Below, piece after piece: positions 48,372 to 58,522 of a DNA stretch of 64,000 nucleotides. The DNA comes from Phoronis australis. Its lineage: Eukaryota; Phoronida; Phoronidae. Below the pieces are notes generated by a model that saw only the letters and a program-made list of their open reading frames with translations, ran no database searches and had not been told where the DNA came from. Numbering within the stretch: the stretch's first letter is position 1; the number at the start of each line of letters is the position of its first letter. The stretch lies in contig NMRA01000048.1 of NCBI GenBank assembly GCA_002633005.1, positions 610,148 through 674,147 of the forward strand, read 5' to 3'. The position numbers were made by a program, and so were the translations under genes.

Positions 48372-51300
48372 TTATTCTAGAAACCGTTTAGGAGTTTTCA
48401 CTTGACGGCCGGAACGGGTGACATAATAGGACCTATCACTGCTTGCAACGATGGGTGGTGTTGGTGGGCCATTTTCGTTGGTAGAATGATTCTCAGAGAG
48501 GTCTGACTCCACCGTAGGCAAATTATTTTGAATGTTAATAGGCATAGGTGTCACCACCGGAAGCAGGGGTGGGTTATACACCTGCTTGTGCATGCTCTCA
48601 AACTCAGAGTCTTGGTATCCCTGAACTACAGGATTTGATGGAGGCGCAGCAAGTCTCACTTGGGCTCTATTTCTACGAACCTGGCCGCGAGGTGTGTTAA
48701 CAACATATGAACGCGGAGAATCATTACCTGCAACCTGCCCATAAGCCCAAGGACCAGATTTATTATGCGGAGAAGGTTTAACATAAACAAAATCACCTGA
48801 ACGTATATCAGGTACATCACATCTGATATCCTTATTATAGTTTAACGCAGCCCTTTGCCGTTTCTGCTCAATCTCAGACGAAACTAACGGAGAATACGCT
48901 GGAGTTAACAGTGACCTAGGAGTCGGAAGAGTACTTCTCGTTCGGCGACCCATACACCGCTGTGCTGGACTCAACGTGTGACCCTGCTGAGGAGTATTAC
49001 GATAGTACAACAACCCTAAAGTGACATCATCACATTTTTTAACAAGGGATTTAAACACCTTCACTGCCGACTCCGCTTTTCCATTACCCTGGGGCCAGTA
49101 GGGAGACGAAGTTTTATGTTCAATGGAATACATTGAGCAAAACGACGAAAATTCACGACTGATATACTGTGGCGCATTGTCAGTCAATAGTACTTCGGGT
49201 ATCCCGTGACGTGCAAAGTGAGCCTTCGTTTTTTCAATTACTGTCATAGACAATGTATTTGGCAACAGGTCAATTTCAATAAAATCAGAAAAATGGTCAA
49301 CCGTTACTAGGTACGCTTTCGAGTTGTACTCACATAAATCTTGGCTAACGAATTGCCATGGATACTGTGGTATCGGTTGTGTCAACATAGGCTGCTTTGG
49401 GTTCTCTGAAGCAAATTGTGCACATTTACCACAAGCAGAACAATAATCTGTGATATCAGCCCTCATACCCGGCCAGTAAATAATATCCTTGCACAACCTT
49501 ATGCAACTTTCAGCACCAGCATGAGAGGAATGTATACGCTTCAGCATGTCCCGCCGAAGCGAAGCAGGTACAACAGCCTGTAAGCCCCGATAAACTATAC
49601 CGTCCTGGACAGACATCTCGTCTCTTATTGACCAAAAAGGAGCAAGTTGCATGGGTAGTTTTGATTTAGAATTTGGCCAACCATGTTGAATAACAGAACA
49701 CAATTCTGTCAGCAAGGAATCAGAGGCTGTTCTTTGTTGTAACTCTTTCATGGTACTCGATGACAGCTGGGGATTATGTTCAGAGTCACAAAGAACTTTA
49801 TCTACTCGAAATAGTTCAAAACTGTTAGGCTTAGCCTCGTTAAGAGCTAGAAGAGGGGCTCTAGACAAAGTATCCGCAATAAGTAGTGAAGTACCTTTCT
49901 TATAAATCACTGTCAGATTGTATCTCTGCAATCGCAACATTATTTTTTGCAACCTACGGGGGGCTTTCGCAAGGGGCTTCTTAAATATTGTTTCTAGGGG
50001 CTGGTGATCCGTGTGTACAGTTACTTGTTTCCCGTATATCCAAAGGTCCCATTTCTCACAAGCAGAACAAATTGCAAGTGCTTCCTTTTCAATTTGGGCC
50101 CACATTAGTTCATTGGGGCGCAAAGTGCACGAGACAAACGCAACAGGCTGCAACTTACCACAAGTCGCAGGCTGAAGGAGGGCACCACCTAAACCAGAGT
50201 CTGAAGCATCCACCTGAAGGACAATCGGTTTAGTGTAATCAAAATAAGCCAAACAAGGGGCATTCGTGATCATCTTTTTAGTTTTTTGAAATGCTTGTTG
50301 TGCAACCTTAGACCAAACAAACATGGAATCTCTCCTAGTCAAATCGTACAGTGGCTTGACAACAGATGACAAGTTTGGGCAAAAACTACCAAGATAGTTG
50401 ACCATCCCTAGAAATCGTTCTACACCCTTTTTTTCAGTGGGGGCAGGCATGTCATTTATGGCTTTAACCTTGTTAGGATCAGCCTTAACACCAGACTCAG
50501 TAATTTGATGGCCCATGAAATTGATAGACTTGAGTTTAAATTGAACTTTATTTGGATTTAGTTTTAAACATCTGCTCTGGGCTCTTTCCATGAGTCTCAC
50601 AACATTTGCGTCATGATCACGTTCAGCCTCCGCTGGACTGTCTCCAAGACCAAAGATCAAAATATCATCAGCAATGCTTACAACACCCGGTAAACCATCT
50701 AATGCTTCATGGATGCGTTTCTGGAATTCCTCCGGGGCAGAAGATGCACCATAAGGTAACCTAAGCCATCTGTATCTACCCCAAGGCGTTTGCATTGTGG
50801 TGGTCAGGCTTGACTCGTCATCAAGGCGCACTTGGGTAAAACCATCCAAGGCATCGACAATAGTAAAACACTTGTATGCTTTAGGAGATAAGCGTGGTAG
50901 TAACTCATGAATAGTTGGAATCGTATACTTGGGTATGACAATAGCCTTATTGATTGTTTGACTAGGATCCAGACACAATCTTGTTTTAACATCACCTGAC
51001 TCGGTGCGCTTCTCTACAACGTGCATGTTAGAGCACCAATCAGTTGGCTCATCGACCTTAACAAGTTTGCCAGATGCAACCATCTCATTTAATTTAGCTT
51101 TCACCCTTTCACGTTTTGCAACTGGTAATCGGTGAATGGGTGCATGAACTGGGGTTACAGAGGGATCCATCGTGAATTTTACAGGTTGACCTACATCACC
51201 CAAACCCCGAAAATTATCTGGATATTTATCAAATAGCAAATCTTTTGTGAGAGGGCGATCAGTGAGAACAGTGTTCACACCTACATCAGGTGTTTCCTGT

Positions 51301-52682
51301 TTCAAATTGGGGCCATAGACTCGAGTTTTGTCATAATCAATCAGCTGCATTTTAAGAGCAGTTTGGTTCCCAAGCAATGCCATTTTAGATGACGATACAA
51401 CCTCAACCTCAAAAGTATCAAATTTAGTACCCGTGTCACAAATCAGAGTGGCTTTCCCAACAGGCAATACCGTGTGGCCAGAATAGGATTGAAGGCGTGC
51501 TTGAGATGGAGTTAAGCTCTTAATATCCCCTAATTGTTTGAAAAGTTCGACTGGCATCGTATTGCAAGTTGCGGCCGAATCAAGCTGGAAGGGTATTTTA
51601 GAGAACTTTTTACCATCAACTGACATTGACAAACTAGTGAATAATTTGTGAGGCACATCATTGGCTACTAAATTCACATCATGAGTTAAACCTAAAGTAT
51701 ACTCAGCATTATTAGTTTGTTCAGTCCCCAAATGTTCATGTTCCACCATATTCAGTTGCTTTGAGTGTGACCCGCCTTGTCCTTGACCTTTGTACTGGCT
51801 TCTAGTATTTCGACAGACTCTAGCAAAATGATTAGGTCCATGGCACTTTAAGCATGTAACTCCAGGCCGTGCAGCAGGACAGTTCACGCGAGTATGTTTC
51901 TCATTCGCTCCACAGAAACCGCAAAATATATTGTATTGCTTTGGCGCACGCGACTTATTTCTTGTCACAATTGACTCCTCGCGATCAGGCGCACGCGACT
52001 TGTGTGTCGTAAGGTTTACCGACTCCTCGAGACGTTGAGATTCCATGACCTTTTGATTTATAGTGTTCGCGGCCTCGTATGCCTTGGCCTTGCTAACTAC
52101 ATCGGCTAAAGTAAAAACACTACCGTCCTCTTTGACATGCCTTAAAAGTTCTGCCCTCAACTGATCATCCAAAATACCAGTCACAAAACGGTCACGTAAC
52201 AACTCTTGCTCCGGGTTTTTCATTGTGCTGTATTTACATTTTGATCCTAAATGTTTGATTCTCGACTCAAAGTCCGCAATCGATTCTCCACTTTTTTGTT
52301 TTCCCAATTCCAAAAATTTCATTCGATTGGCTAGAACCGTGTCCTGTGTACTATACTGCTTTAGTAACATAGACTGCCACGTCCACGGAAAACCTTTATA
52401 CAAGTCATCAAACCCGTCCTCAGGCGGAGTGTCAGTCATTGCTGGCACGAGAGTAGTCTTTAATATTTTCAACACTTCCATGGGAAGAGCTAGACGAAAT
52501 GCGCAAATTTCCTCGGCATAACACTCCGGCTTCCAATGTCTCCTGTCGTCTGCTTCATACTCAGATTTCCGCCAACCCTGCAGTGTGCAAAAATCTCCAA
52601 ATACCTCTAACCACAATTCAACTGACTCTCGCTTGTCATCACAAGCCTGCAGATCAAGCTTTGGTGGTTTAGTTTTTGACAT
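48372..52682 (-). CDS. Element U gag-pol polyprotein, 1436 aa, intact
   Basis: The single frame starts at the ATG at 52682 (upstream in-frame codons lie in the primer site and LTR). Approximate order: gag capsid region 1-240; CCHC knuckles CGFCGANEKHTRVNC and CLKCHGPNHFARVC (255-290); aspartic protease FQLDSAATCNTMP (about 365-378, DSA in place of DTG/DSG); RT about 540-720 with SIADDILIFG (about 670); RNase H VLQVDASDSGLGGALL (about 820) and TDHQPLETIFK; integrase with HAGAES...CxxC zinc region (about 1050-1085), VTVDHFSDF (Asp), LTDNAPQYISREF (Asp) and NGKAESAVKV (Glu); then a C-terminal tail rich in Pro and Asn ending SGRQVKTPKRFLE. All visible catalytic residues are present. Gag and pol are in one frame, so no frameshift is needed. 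Confidence 0.95.
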   Translation of the reverse strand: MSKTKPPKLDLQACDDKRESVELWLEVFGDFCTLQGWRKSEYEADDRRHWKPECYAEEICAFRLALPMEVLKILKTTLVPAMTDTPPEDGFDDLYKGFPWTWQSMLLKQYSTQDTVLANRMKFLELGKQKSGESIADFESRIKHLGSKCKYSTMKNPEQELLRDRFVTGILDDQLRAELLRHVKEDGSVFTLADVVSKAKAYEAANTINQKVMESQRLEESVNLTTHKSRAPDREESIVTRNKSRAPKQYNIFCGFCGANEKHTRVNCPAARPGVTCLKCHGPNHFARVCRNTRSQYKGQGQGGSHSKQLNMVEHEHLGTEQTNNAEYTLGLTHDVNLVANDVPHKLFTSLSMSVDGKKFSKIPFQLDSAATCNTMPVELFKQLGDIKSLTPSQARLQSYSGHTVLPVGKATLICDTGTKFDTFEVEVVSSSKMALLGNQTALKMQLIDYDKTRVYGPNLKQETPDVGVNTVLTDRPLTKDLLFDKYPDNFRGLGDVGQPVKFTMDPSVTPVHAPIHRLPVAKRERVKAKLNEMVASGKLVKVDEPTDWCSNMHVVEKRTESGDVKTRLCLDPSQTINKAIVIPKYTIPTIHELLPRLSPKAYKCFTIVDALDGFTQVRLDDESSLTTTMQTPWGRYRWLRLPYGASSAPEEFQKRIHEALDGLPGVVSIADDILIFGLGDSPAEAERDHDANVVRLMERAQSRCLKLNPNKVQFKLKSINFMGHQITESGVKADPNKVKAINDMPAPTEKKGVERFLGMVNYLGSFCPNLSSVVKPLYDLTRRDSMFVWSKVAQQAFQKTKKMITNAPCLAYFDYTKPIVLQVDASDSGLGGALLQPATCGKLQPVAFVSCTLRPNELMWAQIEKEALAICSACEKWDLWIYGKQVTVHTDHQPLETIFKKPLAKAPRRLQKIMLRLQRYNLTVIYKKGTSLLIADTLSRAPLLALNEAKPNSFELFRVDKVLCDSEHNPQLSSSTMKELQQRTASDSLLTELCSVIQHGWPNSKSKLPMQLAPFWSIRDEMSVQDGIVYRGLQAVVPASLRRDMLKRIHSSHAGAESCIRLCKDIIYWPGMRADITDYCSACGKCAQFASENPKQPMLTQPIPQYPWQFVSQDLCEYNSKAYLVTVDHFSDFIEIDLLPNTLSMTVIEKTKAHFARHGIPEVLLTDNAPQYISREFSSFCSMYSIEHKTSSPYWPQGNGKAESAVKVFKSLVKKCDDVTLGLLYYRNTPQQGHTLSPAQRCMGRRTRSTLPTPRSLLTPAYSPLVSSEIEQKRQRAALNYNKDIRCDVPDIRSGDFVYVKPSPHNKSGPWAYGQVAGNDSPRSYVVNTPRGQVRRNRAQVRLAAPPSNPVVQGYQDSEFESMHKQVYNPPLLPVVTPMPINIQNNLPTVESDLSENHSTNENGPPTPPIVASSDRSYYVTRSGRQVKTPKRFLE

Positions 52683-52690
52683 TTTTCGCG

Positions 52691-52708
52691 ATCCCACTCC
52701 TGACACCA
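52691..52708 (-). promoter_or_regulatory. Element U primer binding site (tRNA-Leu CAG type)
   Basis: The + strand reads ATCCCACTCCTGACACCA, which matches the 3' end of animal tRNA-Leu(CAG) including the CCA tail. It abuts the 5' LTR, as expected for reverse-transcription priming. The tRNA identity is from memory of vertebrate tRNA-Leu sequences. Confidence 0.85.
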
Positions 52709-52826
52709 AGTTGATGTTGCCGGATTTTGTATATGATAAAATAAACACAGTCTTAGACGGATGCCATCTTTATTTCAACTCCCTCCACTAGCACCACCTA
52801 ACAGTTACATAACTAACTACTCAACA
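52709..52826 (-). repeat. Element U 5' LTR (118 bp)
   Basis: This is the promoter-side LTR of U on the - strand, flanked by ATAT at 52827-52830. On - an AATAAAGATGG-type motif in its middle may act as polyadenylation signal. Confidence 0.93.
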
Positions 52827-52830
52827 ATAT

Positions 52831-53217
52831 CTTTCTCAGGCTCAGCGAAGGCGCAAGACACTGCTTTCGACTGTACACGACACAGGAAATCGTCGAAAGG
52901 TTCGTTGCTTTTTTGGGCAAGTTCGGAAAATTCCAAACGAGCAACCCATTGATTAGGGGTGCCGACCAGGTAGTCTTGAAATTTCTTAAATACATTGGCT
53001 GGTATCTTTTTCTGGTCATCGCTCAACTTCCATGTTGTCATTAGCTCATTGCCATTTTGCCCCGTTGACAGGAGAATGTGCCACTGTTTGGCAGCCGTGA
53101 TCTCTCCAATAGCAAAATAGCTTGTAAACAGGTTTTTCCACTCTTGGAAAGCTAGTGCTTGGTTAGGTGCATCCCATCGTAGCTTGGGTAACTCGACACC
53201 TCCCGTTGCCATATTGA
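52831..53217 (-). pseudogene. Element Z gag N-terminal part, right of U
   Basis: The - frame begins at an ATG near 53212-53221 with MATGGVELPKLRWDA and runs through WKNLFTSYFAIGEITAAKQW and SNEPFDDFLCRVQSK, typical of Gypsy gag capsid regions. It is cut by U at 52830. No stop lies within this piece. Confidence 0.88.
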
Positions 53218-53385
53218 ACACAGGTAAGTATATCCAAAACCACGAGGTCAGGCAGGAAAATTGGCCAAAAACTTACAGGAGTTTAAAAGGTCGACGTTGG
53301 AGTCATCCGTCCACAGAACAGCCTCAATCGGTAACATCATTTATGAATGCATCTCCACATGGGCCATTTAACACCGCTGCCACCA

Positions 53386-53544
53386 TGTTGTGTTGTGTAT
53401 TTTCAATAAAATACAAGAGACTGGTAGCCATAGCTCAGCCATTTATTGGGTGAACACTAGAGAGAGAGCATAGTGTGCAGCGCCCTCCTACATCACATAT
53501 ATGAGCTACCAAACTACATACATATGAAGTGATATCCTATAACA
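53386..53544 (-). repeat. Element Z 5' LTR with adjacent primer site
   Basis: 159 bp; on - begins TGTTATAGGATATCAC and ends ACACAACACAACA. It is followed by TGGTGGCAGCGGTG (53372-53385), complementary to the 3' end of tRNA-Leu (AAG/UAG type) over 14 nt. Confidence 0.88.
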
Positions 53545-54573
53545 GTGGCGATGTCTTTATAATACACGCGGCGCTTGTTCAGCTGCAGTTCTTCTACTTC
53601 ATGCATTTCAGATGACGCTGGTTGTCTTCTCGCTGGAGTGGTTGTCTTTGGACATAAGTTGGCAGTTCTCAGCTTTCGGCTGAACATAAGTTCAGCGGGG
53701 GAGGTCATCTGTGGGTTTGTGGGTGTGGTCATGTATTGGAGAAAAGCTTTGTCCAGGTGCTTTGTCTTCAACATCAGGTTCTTGACGGTACGAATCTACG
53801 AATCATGCGTTCAATGAAGCCATGTGAGCGGGGGTGGTGGGGCGATGAAGTGATATGTAAAATGTCGAACATCTTTACCATGGCTCTGACGGGGGCTCCG
53901 ATGAATTGGGGCCCGTTGTCGGTGATCAAGGTGTCGGGTGGACCAAACATGGTGAAGATATGGCTGAAGATGCTCGCAACTCGCTGACTGGTAGAGGTGT
54001 TCAGCTTCTCGACAATGAAGTACTTGGAGACATAATGAGTGACGATGAAATATTCTTGGCCGTTTATATAAAACAGGTCAGCACTAATGGTGTGCCAGGG
54101 GATGTTTGGTATGTCATTGGTGACAGATTCCAGAGGTTCTTTGGTGAAGAGCTCTGATGTTTCTGGCATGTTTCGCAAGTGGGTACGAGGTTTTCTATGT
54201 CCTTCATAATGCCATGCCAATAGATGGTGGATCAGGCCAGTTACTGTCTGCAATGGAGCCTGTGCAAATAGTCTTGTTGAAGCGAGAGTGGTATGAGCAC
54301 CTGAGTTCCCTTGAGGAGAAAGCCATCCTCGATGGTCAGCAGATCTCTAATGGACCAAAAAGAGCGGATGTTAGCCGGTAAGTCGCGTGCCTTTGCTGGG
54401 AAACCACCGAATCCAGAGAGCCAGTGTTTCGTGTCTTTATCAGTTCTTTTTTAGTTCTTGTAATTGGTGGGTTGAGAACTGTACGAAGTTCACTCTGAGG
54501 TCAAGTGGAATTTCCTTGTAGACATTGGCAGTAGGGAGACGCGACAATCCGTCGGCAAGGACCGTCTCGGGTC
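53545..54573 (-). pseudogene. Outer Gypsy element: RNase H end and integrase
   Basis: On -: directly after the X insertion site comes ETVLADGLSRLPTAN (end of RNase H). Then come broken frames of the linker and zinc region, then the core with FIVTHYVSKYFIV, LITDNGPQFIGAP and HPRSHGFIERMIRRF (53774-54253), and the distal part with MTSPAELMFSRKLR (53514-53774). The first catalytic Asp appears as His in VTHYVSK. Several stops and frameshifts. It continues across Z into 40228. Confidence 0.8.
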
Positions 54574-54605
54574 TGTTATGTATAGAGCAAGTCAGGTGAT
54601 CCAGT

Positions 54606-55115
54606 GAGTTAGTTTATTGCTCATGTAACTGGCACTTTTGCACAATTTGGTCAAGTGTCAGATCCTCTGACCAAAGTTTATCACACTAAGCAGTATCTCT
54701 CACCCCTAGACTGATCTGCTTACACAATTGTCTGTCCAATGTGTCCCCAAAATCGCAGTAGGACGCGGTTTCGCGTAAATTGGTGATGTACTGCGCAATA
54801 GATTGCACTTCTTTTTGGATCCGATCGTCAAATTGTTTAATGTATAATTTTGTTACCTTCCTAGGTTCAAAAAAGTCATCGAACATCTTTTTCACTTCTT
54901 CATAATTGTGCTTCTCTGCGTCGTTTACGAAGATGTAGTTTTCATACACAGTCTGATACTGTGAACCCATCGAATATATCAGGATCGCAACTTTCCTAGC
55001 GTCCTCCGCATTGTTCAGTGCTGCCACGATGAAGAAATTCGCTTAATCTGCTTTGTGAGCCTTCCACGATTGTACAATGTTATGTCCGTCGTCAAATTTC
55101 GGGCACACAAACATG
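54606..55115 (-). pseudogene. Gag fragment within X
   Basis: It starts near 55115 with MTAGSMFVCPKFDDGHN and soon meets a stop. It then continues 55027-54686 as AALNNAEDARKVAILIYSMG...YITNLRETASYCDFGD, a Gypsy gag capsid domain, and on past another stop to LTLDQIVQKC before ending abruptly. No knuckle or pol follows. Confidence 0.75.
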
Positions 55116-55128
55116 GAGCCCGCTGTCA

Positions 55129-55290
55129 TGTTATTAGATGTGGTGTGGTTACTTGATGATCACTTAAGATGGAAGTAAGAGTAAAATTCTATTGTCTTAA
55201 CACACTACATCATACAGGAAGAAGCACTGCATTATAGGTCAGGCACAATGGGATTAATGCTAACAGGTGTTACAAATAAATATTATGACA
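55129..55290 (-). repeat. Internal LTR within X (162 bp)
   Basis: TGTTATTAGATG...TATTATGACA on +. On -, an AAGAAGGGGAGA polypurine tract (55291-55302) precedes it and a gag start follows it. So it serves as 3' LTR of the integrase side and 5' LTR of the gag side, as after LTR-LTR recombination between tandem elements. Confidence 0.7.
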
Positions 55291-55375
55291 TCTCCCCTTC
55301 TTGAAGAAACAGATGAAGCTGACATGAAAAGTCTAATATCCTTTAAACTACGACAACAAATGTTCCGTGTAACAC

Positions 55376-56680
55376 TTAAGGTGTTAACAAAAAAAGAAAA
55401 CTAATAAAATAAAATGCTCCGTTTTCACAAGTCCATTCTCTGAGGTTTCCGCACAGCACGTCCACGTCGGGTAGTCGCAGGAGTATCAGTATGAATTTCG
55501 TTAGGGATATTTGGTTCTTTGGCATCGATGTGTCGAGTTCGGTCTGCTGGTCAATTTCTAAGTTTTCTGAGGTCTTGCGCAAATGTCTTCTGTTGCGACG
55601 GAAAGTTCCTCGGTTGGTTGTCACCTTGTACGATCGGGGTATGGCTTCCTGACTGAGAACCTTTCCAGGTTCCCACATCTTGGTATCTATTTAGCATGCA
55701 TACATTGTCGCTCGGATATAGTGGAGGTAACTGTTTTGAGCCGGGGAAGTTGCGCTTCTGTGCTTCTTGGCGCATTTGAAGTGCTTCGTTGCTCTCTCCG
55801 TTCCCCTTGGTAGGCAAAGAAGGTAGCATGGTGCGATACCTTCTGCCGTTGAGCAGTTTACTTGGAGACGGAGTTTTGTGATCAATCGGTGTTGATCTTA
55901 GGCACAACATTGCCAAGTGGGGGTCACTGCCTGTCTCGAAGGCCTTGGTGAATAGATTCTTCACTGTCTGTACCATTCTTTTGATGAACCTGTTGACTTG
56001 GGGAAACATCAGTGATGTTGTAACATGTTCTAGTTCGTATACTTTAGCGAACTGTTTGAACTCGTATGATGAGAACTGTGGTCCGTTGTCTGAGACGATC
56101 TTCTCGGGGAGACCGTGTTCATCAAATATAGTCTTCAAATGGTTGATGACAGAACCGGACGTAGTTAAGTGTAATCTTCGTACGATGGGAAACTTGCTGT
56201 ACATGTCAGCGACCAAGAGATAGTCCTTCTGTTGCCAGTAGAATAGGTCCATACCAATTGTGTGCCACGGTCTAGGTGGAACGTCTAGTGGTAATAGAGG
56301 TTCTTTGCCATTTGCATTCTGGTGGGCTTGGCACGATGCACAATTGAACACGATGGCGTCGATGTCCTTGTTGATTCCATCCCAGAATACTGTCGTTCGG
56401 GCTCGTAATCGGCACTTTTCGATTCCTTGGTGGGCATAATGAATCTGTTTGAGCACTGTTTGGCGTAATGATTGTGGCACGACTATACGTCTTCCTTTGA
56501 TGATGATTCCATCTTCAACTCCCAACTCGTCTCTGAAGTTCCAGTATCCATGCAGAGTGGTGGGGCAATCAGCTTTGGAGTTAGGCCATCCATCGGCAAT
56601 CATGTTTCGTAGTACCATCATCTCAGGGTCCTTCGCTGTCTCATAGCGGATCTGAGTTGGACGAGTATGACTGACATTCA
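55376..56680 (-). pseudogene. Element X linker and integrase
   Basis: On -: linker AKDPEMMVLRNMIADGWPNS, zinc region HYAHQGIEKCRLRAR...CASCQAH, core LLVADMYSKFPIVRR (Asp), KIVSDNGPQFSSYEFKQFAK (Asp) and FIKRMVQTVKN, where the usual catalytic Glu is Lys. C-terminal PGKVLSQEAIPRSYKV and RNRRHLRK are in a second frame (55376-55678). The frameshift near 55600 and the Glu to Lys change indicate a dead copy. Confidence 0.85.
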
Positions 56681-56685
56681 GTTGG

Positions 56686-56853
56686 TGTAAGGTGCTCTGT
56701 TATACCAATAAAGTCATATATCCAGTATATTAATACGTTTATTATGGAGAGCACAAATACACTACTTATCAAATCGAGCTGTAGCCATTAGAGGAAGTAG
56801 GTCAAGTTCAATGTGGCTTCCAAATAACAACATTACTTAACTAACACATGACA
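56686..56853 (-). repeat. Element Y 3' LTR (168 bp)
   Basis: TGTAAGGTGCTCTG...ACACATGACA on +. Its right-hand end matches 58523-58551 (ACAACATTACTTAAYTAACACATGACA-type). Confidence 0.75.
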
Positions 56854-56916
56854 TCTCCCGTCTTCAAAAGAAAAACAAAAGAATATTCAACTACACTAAA
56901 CTAACTTATGAAAAGT

Positions 56917-57666
56917 TTACGAAAGAACAAAGTCCTTGAAGCGACTGGGTAGCTTGATTTGTCGTTTAGGTCTGCCACCTGTAGACTCGGGCTGCGGTGG
57001 TTGGTTGGTTTGTTGAATAAGGCGTCCGCCGGGGGTTTCCAACTTACAATCGGGTGGCAACGTTGGTGGTGGGAGTTTTGGTTCACTAGATGAAGTCTCC
57101 GGCTGTGGGGACAGCTTTGATGCAGGACAATCTTTCGAGTCTGGATCCAGACGCTGGGGTATCAGGCTTGGCTTTATATGCACACGGTTTCTTGAGTACT
57201 TAACACCGGCAGTGTCTTTGACAGTATACGACCGTTCACCGTCTGTAGATGAGATTGTGCCTTGTGCCCACTTAGTCTTGTCCGAAGACGGGTTTCTAAT
57301 GAACATTACTGGTTGGTTCTCGGAGAGACGGGTGGCTTGCTGTCGGTTGGCGTTCTTGTAGTCTGTGTGCTTTTCAGAACGGGTACCGGCTTTTTCCGAC
57401 ACGTGGTTGTCGAAAAATGTGATGGGTATACTCGGCAGGTCGGTTTTCACCTTGCGGTTGAACATTAGTTCGAACGGGGATGGAATGCCATGGGACAATG
57501 GGGTGTCTCTGACGCACAACAGGATGTCTTCCATTGTTAGACTTTCTTCGCCTTTAGATTTCTCCATTAAGAGCTTTAGCATTCCTATTGATCTTTCACA
57601 TCTCCCGTTTTGCCATTGGGAATGCGGTGTGGCAGGTTCATGAACTATGTTGTACTCCATGCACAG
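56917..57666 (-). pseudogene. Element Y integrase C-terminal part, truncated by the gap
   Basis: The frame 57660-56917 is open and holds HEPATPHSQWQNGRCERSIG (catalytic Glu), PLSHGIPSPFELMFNRKVK, a C-terminal NQPVMFIRNPSSDKTKWAQG segment, and a Pro/Ser-rich tail ending RRPKRQIKLPSRFKDF-like just before the 3' LTR. The upstream catalytic Asp residues would be in the assembly gap. It may have been intact. Confidence 0.85.
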
Positions 57667-58147
57667 NNNNNNNNNNNNNNNNNNNNNNNNNNNNNNNNNN
57701 NNNNNNNNNNNNNNNNNNNNNNNNNNNNNNNNNNNNNNNNNNNNNNNNNNNNNNNNNNNNNNNNNNNNNNNNNNNNNNNNNNNNNNNNNNNNNNNNNNNN
57801 NNNNNNNNNNNNNNNNNNNNNNNNNNNNNNNNNNNNNNNNNNNNNNNNNNNNNNNNNNNNNNNNNNNNNNNNNNNNNNNNNNNNNNNNNNNNNNNNNNNN
57901 NNNNNNNNNNNNNNNNNNNNNNNNNNNNNNNNNNNNNNNNNNNNNNNNNNNNNNNNNNNNNNNNNNNNNNNNNNNNNNNNNNNNNNNNNNNNNNNNNNNN
58001 NNNNNNNNNNNNNNNNNNNNNNNNNNNNNNNNNNNNNNNNNNNNNNNNNNNNNNNNNNNNNNNNNNNNNNNNNNNNNNNNNNNNNNNNNNNNNNNNNNNN
58101 NNNNNNNNNNNNNNNNNNNNNNNNNNNNNNNNNNNNNNNNNNNNNNN
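57667..58147. other. Assembly gap (481 N)
   Basis: Undetermined bases. All open frames spanning it are artefacts. The gap sits where element Y's interior and one end of transposon B should be; repeats probably caused it. Confidence 0.99.
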
Positions 58148-58403
58148 ACTCAATTCTCACTCAGATTTTTTCTAAGTCTGAAATTCTCACTGATTCTCAC
58201 TCAGAATTTTTCTAAGACCAAAATTCTCACTGGATTCTCACTGTTACATAACATTTTCTCACTCATTCTCACTGACTGCCCCTGTTGTTCAATTCCCACT
58301 GGGTTCTTACTGGCATTTCTAACTATAATTGGTGATTTAGTGAAAATCTAACTGGAATCTAACTGGAATCCAGTTAGATTCTCACTTTCTTTTTCGTAAA
58401 CCT
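58148..58403. mobile_element. Transposon B: right part of an A-related element with ATTCTCACTG words
   Basis: Repeated ATTCTCACTG words, and nearer the end AATCTAACTGG words, are set in spacers such as 'ttttctaagtctgaaattc' that also occur in transposon A ('tttcctaagtcctggaattc'). The terminal CTCACTTTCTTTTTCGTA aligns with A's CTCAACTTTTCCTTTTTGTA. The left part is in the gap. The exact right end and target duplication are not resolved. Confidence 0.7.
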
Positions 58404-58522
58404 TTCTGAATAATTACACACAGCTCACTGAGGGCTGGGTCATTTCTTGTCTCATGTTTTATTTTTTCCACGTCTGATTCGGTTGCTGAGTTCACCTCAA
58501 AAATTCCGACTGTCATAACATC
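58404..58522. other. Unassigned sequence between transposon B and the Y LTR end
   Basis: It matches neither the Y LTR nor other sequence in the window. It may belong to B, to a longer diverged Y LTR, or to a misjoin next to the gap. Confidence 0.4.

Larger units (their letters stand above)
48083..52826 (-). mobile_element. Element U: young, nearly intact Ty3/Gypsy retrotransposon
   Basis: It is 4744 bp with 118 bp LTRs (48083-48200 and 52709-52826) that differ at only one position (A versus T in GACGGWTGCC-type context), and a 4 bp TSD ATAT (48079-48082, 52827-52830). The primer site lies directly against the 5' LTR. One uninterrupted gag-pol frame fills most of the interior. It landed in the gag of element Z in the same orientation. 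One LTR difference and an open frame mean a recent insertion, possibly still competent. Confidence 0.95.
40229..53544 (-). mobile_element. Element Z: Ty3/Gypsy retrotransposon split by U, A and V
   Basis: LTRs are 40229-40383 and 53386-53544; the right one is 4 bp longer owing to an extra AGAG. Flanks are ATGGC (40224-40228) and GTGGC (53545-53549), a 5 bp TSD with one change. The primer site next to the 5' LTR matches CACCGCTGCCACCA (53372-53385), which fits the 3' end of tRNA-Leu (AAG/UAG type). Z carries gag, protease, RT, RNase H and integrase in - order. It is interrupted by U in gag, by transposon A at the start of integrase, and by V in the integrase core. Frameshifts and a stop make it inactive. 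Confidence 0.88.

Noticed and set aside
57588-58351. Several 170-230 codon open frames on both strands
   Set aside because: They are created by translating the 481-base run of N and contain no real coding sequence.
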